Source: Neoroseomonas eburnea | Lineage (GTDB): Bacteria > Pseudomonadota > Alphaproteobacteria > Acetobacterales > Acetobacteraceae | DNA length: 64,000 nt | NCBI RefSeq assembly: GCF_018129005.1 | Contig: NZ_JAAEDL010000027.1 | Span: forward strand, 1-64,000 | Reading direction: 5' to 3' | In this document: piece by piece, positions 57,979 through 64,000 of the stretch | Position numbering within the stretch: position 1 is the stretch's first letter | Layout: each line of letters opens with the position of its first letter | Notes under the pieces: model-generated | Seen by the model: only the letters and a program-made list of their open reading frames with translations | The model's database searches: none | What the model was told of the DNA's origin: nothing | Translations under genes and position numbers: made by a program

Positions 57979-58992
57979 TTACAAGGCGGCCTTCTGCGCC
58001 AGGCGCATCAGCCGCCGGAAATTGCCCGACCAGAGCAGGTCCAGTTCCCGCGCGCCGTAGCCGCGGCGATGCAGCTCGGTGGTCAGGTTCAGCGTCTCCG
58101 ATGCGTCCTTCCATCCCGGGATGCCGCCGCCACCGTCGAAGTCCGAGGACAGCCCGACATGGTCGATGCCGATGCGCCGCACCGCGTGGTCGACGTGGTC
58201 GGCCATGTCGGTCACCGTCGCCGGCGAGCGGCCCCCCGGCGGAGCAGGGCGGAGGAAGGCGTCAAGTGCGGTGATCTGCACCAGCCCGCCGACGGCGCGC
58301 AGCATGTCGAGCTGCTCGTCGTCGAGGTTGCGCGGATGGTCGCACAGCGCACGACAGCAGGAATGCGTCGCGACGATCGGCACGCGGGAGAGCTCCGCGG
58401 CCTGCATCATCGAGGACTTGGCGCTGTGCGAGACATCCACCAGCAGGCCGAGGCGGTTCATCTCCGCGATCGCCTGGCGGCCGAGGGGCGAGAGGCCGCC
58501 ATGCTCGGCCTCGCCGTCGCCGAGGTCCGGCTTGGGCCGCGCGGCATCGGCGAGGTCGTTGTGGCCGTCATGGGTGATCGTCAGGTAGATCGCGCCGAGA
58601 TCCCGCCACAGCTTCAGGCGCGACAGGTCGCGCGCCATGGCGTTGCCGTTCTCCACGCCCGAGAGCACGGCGAGCGCGCCGGCGGCGTGTGCGGCTTCCA
58701 GCTCCTCCGCCGTCGCGCAGAAGCGGCGGGTGGTGCCGTCCGCGCGGGTGCGGATGTGGCGCAGCATCGCCTCGGCGCGCGCCGAGGCGGTGGCGAGCCC
58801 TTCCGCGTCTCGCTTGCCCTGCGGCGTATACGCGATGAAGACCGCGGCCTTCAGCCCGCCGCGCTGCATCTTCGGGAAATCGACGCGGCGGTCGGTCTCG
58901 GTGGATGCATCCGGCGGGTCGGGCCAGCGGATGTCGATATGCGTGTCGAGCGTCAGCGTGGCCGCGTGGATCGCGGCGGCGGTGCCGGTCAT
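57979..58992 (-). CDS. Membrane dipeptidase (peptidase M19)
   Basis: A 337-residue zinc dipeptidase of the renal dipeptidase family. The metal pattern H-x-D is in LDTHIDIRW, Glu in GVENGNAMARDL, and His ligands in VDVSHSAKSSMMQAAEL and ATHSCCRALCDHPRNLDDEQLDM. The end shows the IDHVGLSSDFDGGGGIPGW site. No signal peptide is visible despite the name. The start ATG overlaps the stop of the upstream HDAC-like gene by four bases, so the two are coupled. Dipeptides or D-amino dipeptides are the likely substrates. Confidence 0.9.
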   Translation of the reverse strand: MTGTAAAIHAATLTLDTHIDIRWPDPPDASTETDRRVDFPKMQRGGLKAAVFIAYTPQGKRDAEGLATASARAEAMLRHIRTRADGTTRRFCATAEELEAAHAAGALAVLSGVENGNAMARDLSRLKLWRDLGAIYLTITHDGHNDLADAARPKPDLGDGEAEHGGLSPLGRQAIAEMNRLGLLVDVSHSAKSSMMQAAELSRVPIVATHSCCRALCDHPRNLDDEQLDMLRAVGGLVQITALDAFLRPAPPGGRSPATVTDMADHVDHAVRRIGIDHVGLSSDFDGGGGIPGWKDASETLNLTTELHRRGYGARELDLLWSGNFRRLMRLAQKAAL

Positions 58993-60023
58993 GCGCCGCT
59001 CCATCCGGTCATGAAGCGTTCGAGCAGCGTGCCGATCACGTCCACGTTGTAGCCGCCTTCCTGGGTGATCGCGGCGGGCAGGCCGAGGCCGCCGATCATC
59101 GCCGCCGCCTTGGCGAAGCCGTCCTCGGTGACCGCCAGCGAGGCGAGCGGTTCATCCTTCGAGGCATCGAAGCCGAGGGCGACGACCAGCGCCTCCGCCT
59201 TGAAGTCGCGGATGGCGGCGAGGCCGTGGCGGATGGCGTCGAGCCACCCCTCATCCGCCGTGCCGAAGGCGAGCGGCATGTTCATGTTGCGCCCGTCGCC
59301 GGCACCCGCGCCGCGTTCCGCGGTGCGGCCGACATACCAGGGGTAGTAGCGATCCGGGTCGCCGTGGATCGAGATGGTCAGCACGTCGCCGCGTTCCCAG
59401 AAGATCCCCTGGGTGCCGTTGCCGTGGTGGCTGTCGATGTCGATCACCGCGACGCGCGCCGCGCCCGCGTCGCGCAGCGCCTGTGCGGCAAGCGCCGCAT
59501 TGTTGACGTAGCAGTGTCCGCCCGCGCGCGCCGCATAGGCGTGATGGCCGGGCGGGCGGCACAGCGCATAGGCGGTGCGGCCCTGCGCGGCCTCGGCCGC
59601 CGCGGCGAGGGCGCAGGCGGCGGCGCCCTGGATCGCCTCCCAGCTGCCGGGGCCGATCGGGCAGGCGGTGTCGGCGGTGTACCAGCCGGTGCGGGCGATG
59701 ATGCTCGGGCCGGTGAAGCCGCCCTGCGCCAGCATCTCGGGGGCCGGGTGGATATTGGCGACCGCCTCGGGGCCGGCTTCGGGCAATTGTGCCCAATCCG
59801 CCGCAGCGGAGGCGAGGAAGGCGAGGTAGTCGGCCGTATGCACGGCCTCCATCGCGCGCGGCGGCAGCGCGGGCGGCGTCGCCGGCGTGAGGCCGAGGCG
59901 ATGCAACGCCGCCTCGAGCGCGGCGGCACGGCCAGGCACCTCGAAGTTGCGGCGCACCTGGCCGCGCTGGAGGAAGAAGGTGGGCGTATGCCCTGCCTGA
60001 TCGGGATGCGCGAAGGTCTTCAT
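58989..60023 (-). CDS. Histone deacetylase-like amidohydrolase (acetylpolyamine type)
   Basis: A 344-residue zinc amidohydrolase that removes acyl groups from amines such as acetylpolyamines. The active site is complete: H160/H161 in CRPPGHHAY, zinc ligands D197 and H199 in DIDSHHGNGTQ, D286 in LGFDASKDEP, and Y325 in EGGYNVDVIG. The chromosome also has speD and speE in this window, so an acetylpolyamine role is plausible but not shown. It is upstream of the M19 gene and divergent from the peptide transporter genes. Confidence 0.9.
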   Translation of the reverse strand: MKTFAHPDQAGHTPTFFLQRGQVRRNFEVPGRAAALEAALHRLGLTPATPPALPPRAMEAVHTADYLAFLASAAADWAQLPEAGPEAVANIHPAPEMLAQGGFTGPSIIARTGWYTADTACPIGPGSWEAIQGAAACALAAAAEAAQGRTAYALCRPPGHHAYAARAGGHCYVNNAALAAQALRDAGAARVAVIDIDSHHGNGTQGIFWERGDVLTISIHGDPDRYYPWYVGRTAERGAGAGDGRNMNMPLAFGTADEGWLDAIRHGLAAIRDFKAEALVVALGFDASKDEPLASLAVTEDGFAKAAAMIGGLGLPAAITQEGGYNVDVIGTLLERFMTGWSGA

Positions 60024-60138
60024 GGTGATGCGAGGCTAGGCAGCGGCGTGCGGCTTGTCCACGCGGGCGGCGGATCGGCACCTTGTCCCCGGTGACGCGG
60101 GGGGGATAGCCTGCCGGTGTCATCTGGGAGACAACACG

Positions 60139-61728
60139 ATGGTCCTCTCGCGCCGTGGCCTGATCGCCGCCGCCGCTACCGCGCCCGTGCTGATGCGCGC
60201 CTCCGACGCGCTGGCGCAGGGGGTTGCTCCCCGGCGCGGCGGCACCCTGCAGATGATGCTGACGCCGGAACCGCCGGTGCTGCAGATCGGCGTGAACCAG
60301 CAGGGGCCGACGCTCGCGGCCGCGCCCAAGATGTTCCAGGGGCTGCTGACCTTCTCCAAGACCCTCGAACCCATGCCGGTGCTGGCGAAGTCCTGGACGA
60401 TCAGCCCCGACGGCAAGGAATACATCTTCAGGCTGCAGGAGAACGTGAAGTTCCACGACGGCCAGCCCTTCACGGCGGACGACGTGGTCTTCTCCATCAT
60501 GAAGTTCCACATGGAACTGGCGCCGCGCGCGCGCGCCATCTTCCAATTGATCGAGACCTGCGAGGCGACCGACCCCCACACGGTGCGCATCGTGCTGAAG
60601 CAGCCCTTCCAGCCCTTCCTGCTGATGTTCGATGCGACGGCAGCGGCGATCGTGCCGAAGCACCTGTTCGACGGGCGGGACTACCGCACGGCGCCGGCGG
60701 TGCAGCGGCCGGTCGGCACCGGGCCGTTCAAGTTCACGGAATGGCAGCGCGGCAACTTCGTCCGGATGGATCGTTTCGAGGACTACTGGAAGCCGGGCCA
60801 GCCCTATCTCGACACCATCATCTACCGCATCATTCCCGACAGCCAGAGCCGGCGCCTCGCGCTCGAATCCGGCCAGGTGATGCTGAGCCAGGCGTCGGAC
60901 ATCGAACCCTTCGACATCCCCGCGCTGCGGCAGCGGCCGAATCTCGAAGTGAGCACCGACGGGTGGCAGTACTACTCGCCGCTGTCCTGGATCGAGCTCA
61001 ACCACCGCGTCGCGCCGCTGAACGATGCGCGCGTGCGGCGCGCCATGTCGATGGCGATCGACCGCAACTTCATCATCAACCGGCTGTGGTTCGGCGTCGG
61101 CAAGCCGGCGACCAACCCGGTCGCCTCCACCACGCGGTTCCATGACGCCAACGCGAAGATCGCGGCCTTCAATGTGCGCGCAGCGAACGAACTGCTGGAC
61201 GCGGCAGGCTTCCCGCGCAATGCGCAGGGCGTGCGCTTCACGCTGAAGCACATTCCGCTGCCCTATGGCGAGATCTGGACACGGCTGTCGGAATACCTGC
61301 GCCAGGCGATGCGCCAGATCGGCATCGCATTCGAACTGGAAAGCACCGATGCCGGTTCCTGGGCACGGCGCGTCGGCAACTGGGAGTACGAGACGACGAT
61401 CAACTTCGTCTACCAGTTCGGCGACCCGACGCTGGGCGTGGAGCGGACCTATGTCTCGACCAACATCCAGCGGGTGACCTTCACCAATACCGGCGGCTAT
61501 TCCAACCCGCAGGTGGATGCGCTGTTCCAGCAGGCGCGCAATGCCGCGGCCGCGGCCGACCGGCAGCGCGCCTTCAGCGAGGTGCAGAAGATCCTGGTCG
61601 AGGACGTGCCGCAGATCTGGCTGACGGAGCTCGCCTTCCCGACCATCCACGACAAGAAGTTGCACGGCGTGATCACCACCGGACTCGGCGTGCACAAGTC
61701 CTTCGACGACGTCTTCATCGCCGGCTGA
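60139..61728 (+). CDS. Peptide ABC transporter substrate-binding protein (DppA/OppA family)
   Basis: A 529-residue family 5 solute-binding protein. A Tat-type signal (SRRGLIAAAATAPVLMRASDALAQ) is followed by RGGTLQMMLTPEPPVLQIGV and the family pattern LTFSKTLEPMPVLAKSWTISPDGKEYIFRLQENVKFHDGQPFTADDVVFSIMKF, with VRRAMSMAIDRNFIINRLWFGVGKPATNPV in the middle. GGGAG is nine bases before the ATG. It begins a rightward four-gene (or longer) operon; the nearby M19 dipeptidase makes di- or oligopeptides a reasonable guess. Confidence 0.92.
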   Translation: MVLSRRGLIAAAATAPVLMRASDALAQGVAPRRGGTLQMMLTPEPPVLQIGVNQQGPTLAAAPKMFQGLLTFSKTLEPMPVLAKSWTISPDGKEYIFRLQENVKFHDGQPFTADDVVFSIMKFHMELAPRARAIFQLIETCEATDPHTVRIVLKQPFQPFLLMFDATAAAIVPKHLFDGRDYRTAPAVQRPVGTGPFKFTEWQRGNFVRMDRFEDYWKPGQPYLDTIIYRIIPDSQSRRLALESGQVMLSQASDIEPFDIPALRQRPNLEVSTDGWQYYSPLSWIELNHRVAPLNDARVRRAMSMAIDRNFIINRLWFGVGKPATNPVASTTRFHDANAKIAAFNVRAANELLDAAGFPRNAQGVRFTLKHIPLPYGEIWTRLSEYLRQAMRQIGIAFELESTDAGSWARRVGNWEYETTINFVYQFGDPTLGVERTYVSTNIQRVTFTNTGGYSNPQVDALFQQARNAAAAADRQRAFSEVQKILVEDVPQIWLTELAFPTIHDKKLHGVITTGLGVHKSFDDVFIAG

Positions 61729-61731
61729 CGG

Positions 61732-62718
61732 ATGGAGCTGTCGCGGCTGCCGGGCTTCCTGTTGCGGCGAGGTGTCAAGGCGGTGATCGTCATCCTGGCG
61801 ATCGTCGTCTGCAACTTCCTGCTGATCCACGCCGCACCCGGCGACCCGGCGAGCGTCATCGCCGGCCAGTCGGGTGCCGCCGATGAGCGCTTCCTGGCGC
61901 AGCTGCGCGAGCAGTTCGGCCTGGACAGGCCGTTCCATGTCCAGCTCTGGATCTACCTGAAAGGTGTGCTGACGCTCGACCTCGGCTTCAGCCACCGGCA
62001 GCAGCAGCCGGTCTGGGGGCTGATCAGCGAGCGCCTGCCGGCGACGCTGCTGCTGACCGGCGCGGCCTTCGCCTTCGCCGTCGTCGCCGGGGTGACGCTC
62101 GGCACGCTGGCGGCGCGGCGGGTCGGAAGCTGGTCGGATTCGATCATCACCGTGATCGCGCTGACCTTCTACGCGACGCCGCTCTTCTGGGTCGGGCTGA
62201 TGCTGGTGCTGTTCTTCTCGGTCTGGCTGGAATGGCTGCCGAGCTTCGGCATGGGCACGGTGGGCGTCGAACTGCACGGCATCGACGCCGTGCTCGACGT
62301 CGGGAAGCACCTGTTGCTGCCGGCGGCGACGCTGGGGTTGTTCTACCTCGCCGTCTATGCGCGGCTGACGCGCGCGACGATGCTGGAGGTGGCGGACCAG
62401 GACTTCGTCAAGACCGCGCGGGCCAAGGGCGTGCCGGAAGGCCAGGTGGTCCGCCGCCACGTGCTGCGCAACGCGCTGCTGCCGGTCATCACTTTCGCCG
62501 GCATCCAGGCGGGGCAGCTCATCGGCGGGTCGATCCTGGTCGAGACGGTCTTCGCCTGGCCGGGGATCGGGCGGCTCGCCTTCGATGCGCTGCTGGCGCG
62601 CGACTATGCGGTGCTGCTCGGCGTCTTCTTCTGCACCAGCGTGATGGTGGTCGGCTTCAACCTGCTGACGGACCTGCTCTACGCCGTGGTCGATCCGCGG
62701 GTGGAGGTGGAGGGATGA
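61732..62718 (+). CDS. Peptide ABC transporter permease, DppB type
   Basis: One membrane subunit of the transporter. The 328-residue protein has an N-terminal LLRRGVKAVIVILAIVVCNFLLIHAAPGDPASVIAG, the DppB-specific HVQLWIYLKGVLTLDLGFSHRQQQPV, and the EAA loop TARAKGVPEGQVVRRHVLRNALLPVITFAGIQAGQLIGGSILVETVFAWPGIG. It starts three bases after the binding-protein stop and overlaps the next gene by four bases. Confidence 0.93.
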   Translation: MELSRLPGFLLRRGVKAVIVILAIVVCNFLLIHAAPGDPASVIAGQSGAADERFLAQLREQFGLDRPFHVQLWIYLKGVLTLDLGFSHRQQQPVWGLISERLPATLLLTGAAFAFAVVAGVTLGTLAARRVGSWSDSIITVIALTFYATPLFWVGLMLVLFFSVWLEWLPSFGMGTVGVELHGIDAVLDVGKHLLLPAATLGLFYLAVYARLTRATMLEVADQDFVKTARAKGVPEGQVVRRHVLRNALLPVITFAGIQAGQLIGGSILVETVFAWPGIGRLAFDALLARDYAVLLGVFFCTSVMVVGFNLLTDLLYAVVDPRVEVEG

Positions 62719-63563
62719 GCGATTTCTGGCGACGCTTCCGCCGCAACCGCGGCGCCGTGGTGGGGCTGGTGATCCTCGCGCTCGTGATCGCGCTCGCGGC
62801 GTTGGCGCCGGTGATCTACCCGGGCAGCCCCTGGGACATGGCGACCGCCCCCTTCGTGCCGCCGGGCGAGGAGGGGATGCTGCTCGGCTCCGACAGCCTC
62901 GGGCGCGACGTCGCGGCCGGGATCGCGCATGGCGCGCGGATCTCGCTGATGGTGGGCGCGGTCTCGACCGTCGCAGCGCTGCTGATCGGGGTGACGCTCG
63001 GGGCGATCGCCGGGTATCTCGGCGGGGTCGCGGATGATGCGGTGATGCGCTTCACCGAATTCTTCCAGACCATCCCCTCCTTCGTCTTCGCCATCCTGCT
63101 GGTGGCGATCTTCACGCCGACGATCGGTTCCGTGGTCTTCGCCATCGCGGTGGTGTCCTGGCCGCCGGTCGCGCGGGTGGTGCGGGCGGAGTTCCTCTCG
63201 TTGCGCTCGCGCGAGTTCGTCCAGGCGGCGGAGGTGCTCGGCAAGTCGCGCGTCGCCATCGTGGTGACGGACATCCTGCCGAATGCGCTCTCGCCGATCG
63301 TGGTGCTGTCCTCGCTGATGGTGGCCTCGGCGATCCTGCTGGAAAGCGCGCTGTCCTTCCTCGGCCTCGGCGATCCGAACCTGATGACCTGGGGCTTCCT
63401 GATCGGGGCGGGGCGGTCCGTCATCCGTCTCGCCTGGTGGATGAGCGTGTTTCCGGGCCTCGCGATCTTCCTTACGGTGCTGGCGCTGAACCTGGTGGGG
63501 GAGGGGCTGTCCGATGCGCTGAACCCGCGCCTCGCGCGTCGTCGCGCCGGAGGCGCGCTATGA
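62715..63563 (+). CDS. Peptide ABC transporter permease, DppC type
   Basis: The second membrane subunit, 282 residues. It shows the DppC opening FWRRFRRNRGAVVGLVILALVIALAALAPVI, the GTDxLGRD-like LLGSDSLGRDVAAGIAHGARISLMVG, and the EAA loop REFVQAAEVLGKSRVAIVVTDILPNALSPIVVLSSLMVASAILLESALSFLGLG. It overlaps dppB-type by ATGA at 62715-62718. The ATPase gene begins 19 bases after its stop. Confidence 0.93.
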   Translation: MSDFWRRFRRNRGAVVGLVILALVIALAALAPVIYPGSPWDMATAPFVPPGEEGMLLGSDSLGRDVAAGIAHGARISLMVGAVSTVAALLIGVTLGAIAGYLGGVADDAVMRFTEFFQTIPSFVFAILLVAIFTPTIGSVVFAIAVVSWPPVARVVRAEFLSLRSREFVQAAEVLGKSRVAIVVTDILPNALSPIVVLSSLMVASAILLESALSFLGLGDPNLMTWGFLIGAGRSVIRLAWWMSVFPGLAIFLTVLALNLVGEGLSDALNPRLARRRAGGAL

Positions 63564-63582
63564 CCAAGCGGGGAGGCGCGGC

Positions 63583-64000
63583 ATGAGCCTGCTCACCGTC
63601 GAAGGGCTGACCGTCGCGCTGCCGGAAGGCGGCGATCGTCCGCACGCGGTGGAAGACATCACGCTGTCGGTGAATCCGGGCGAGATCGTCTGCGTCGTCG
63701 GTGAATCCGGATCCGGCAAGTCCATCACGGCGAATGCGGTGATGGGCCTGTTGCCCAAGGGGCTGCCGGTGAAGTCCGGGCGCATCGCCTTCGAGGGCCA
63801 GGACCTGCTGCCGCTCTCGCCCGAGGCGATGCGGCGGCTGCGCGGCGCGCGGCTGGCGATGATCTTCCAGGAACCGATGACGGCGCTGAACCCCGTCATG
63901 CGGGTGGGCGACCAGATCGCCGAAGCAATGCGCGTGCATGGCGCCGGGCGGGATGCGGCGAAGCGTGTGCCGGAACTGCTGGCGGCGGTGAACCTGCCCG
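63583..64000 (+). CDS. Peptide ABC transporter ATPase, DppD type (5' part)
   Basis: The first 139 codons of an ATPase that runs beyond the window. It reads MSLLTVEGLTVALPEGGDRPHAVEDITLSVNPGEIVCVVGESGSGKSITANAVMGLLP with Walker A GESGSGKS, and continues to the Q-loop AMIFQEPMTALNPVMRVGDQIAEAM that is characteristic of DppD/OppD. GGGAGG lies eight bases before the ATG. It completes the operon SBP-DppB-DppC-DppD; a DppF-type ATPase may follow outside. Confidence 0.9.
   Translation, partial: MSLLTVEGLTVALPEGGDRPHAVEDITLSVNPGEIVCVVGESGSGKSITANAVMGLLPKGLPVKSGRIAFEGQDLLPLSPEAMRRLRGARLAMIFQEPMTALNPVMRVGDQIAEAMRVHGAGRDAAKRVPELLAAVNLP

Noticed and set aside
59251-62460. A minus-strand frame of over 1000 codons opposite the peptide transporter genes
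   Set aside because: Composition is that of a shadow frame, and the plus strand encodes complete binding-protein and permease motifs.
1-64000. tRNA, rRNA, riboswitch, CRISPR array, prophage or insertion sequence
   Set aside because: I scanned the gaps for cloverleaf-like arms, regularly spaced direct repeats and transposase motifs and found none that hold up by eye. A covariance-model search would settle RNA genes.

Overview
The window is a GC-rich (about 70 %) chromosomal stretch that reads as an alphaproteobacterium of the Acetobacteraceae, close to Roseomonas. That assignment is inference, from codon and base composition, the recA/alaS/icd neighbourhood, the GTTC-N7-GTTC SOS box before recA, a CckA-like kinase behind flhB, and many Tat-like signal peptides. 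Coding density is high, there are no rRNA or tRNA genes, and I see no phage, transposase or CRISPR array. Intergenic gaps are short and several hold palindromic repeats.

Layout. 1-3.4 kb: end of an unknown helical protein, spermidine genes speD and speE, and an unknown membrane protein tail to tail with speE. 3.6-9.9 kb: a split flagellar locus. fliO-fliP and a small unknown gene run leftward; flgB-flgC-fliE-fliQ-fliR-flhB and a CckA-like hybrid kinase run rightward. 9.9-11.4 kb: SOS-regulated recA with strong terminator hairpins. 11.4-14.7 kb: a leftward RNA-repair group (archease, RtcB, a DUF3775 protein) beside a divergent alpha/beta hydrolase. 14.9-19.2 kb: alaS coupled to a P1-family peptidase and a secreted protein. 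19.4-26.5 kb: DUF599 protein, icd, a Tat-exported metallo-beta-lactamase-fold protein, a small membrane protein, a flavin monooxygenase, a DUF1127 protein, an enoyl-CoA hydratase and a cupin.

26.5-31.8 kb is a complete branched-chain amino-acid-type ABC importer (livKHMGF order) preceded by an esterase. 31.9-37.9 kb holds a nucleoside deoxyribosyltransferase-like gene, a DUF2254 membrane protein, PPK2, an unknown gene and a large DUF3141 (PHA-synthase-like) protein. 38-43.4 kb is the phosphate regulon pstS-pstC-pstA-pstB-phoU-phoB, all leftward, with a recognisable PHO box before pstS. 43.4-51.4 kb is catabolic: enoyl-CoA hydratase, gamma-glutamyltransferase-like enzyme, VWA/DUF1194 protein, enolase-superfamily enzyme, AtzG-like protein plus amidase, and a ThDP enzyme. 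51.6-55 kb is the ATP-grasp, alpha-E and Anbu proteasome-like cluster. 55.1-64 kb has a Bug/TTT binding protein, a ComM/YifB ATPase, an M19 dipeptidase with a histone-deacetylase-like amidohydrolase, and the start of a Dpp/Opp-type peptide ABC transporter cut by the window end.

The least explained material is: two families of dispersed palindromic intergenic elements (family A at about 19.3 and 56.2 kb; family B at about 13.3, 23.2 and 33.8 kb); a 19-C homopolymer inside a hairpin after fliP; the Anbu cluster with no transglutaminase gene inside it; and the PPK2/unknown/DUF3141 block with an FNR-like site next to the Pho genes. All functions are read from sequence by eye; no database search was run.
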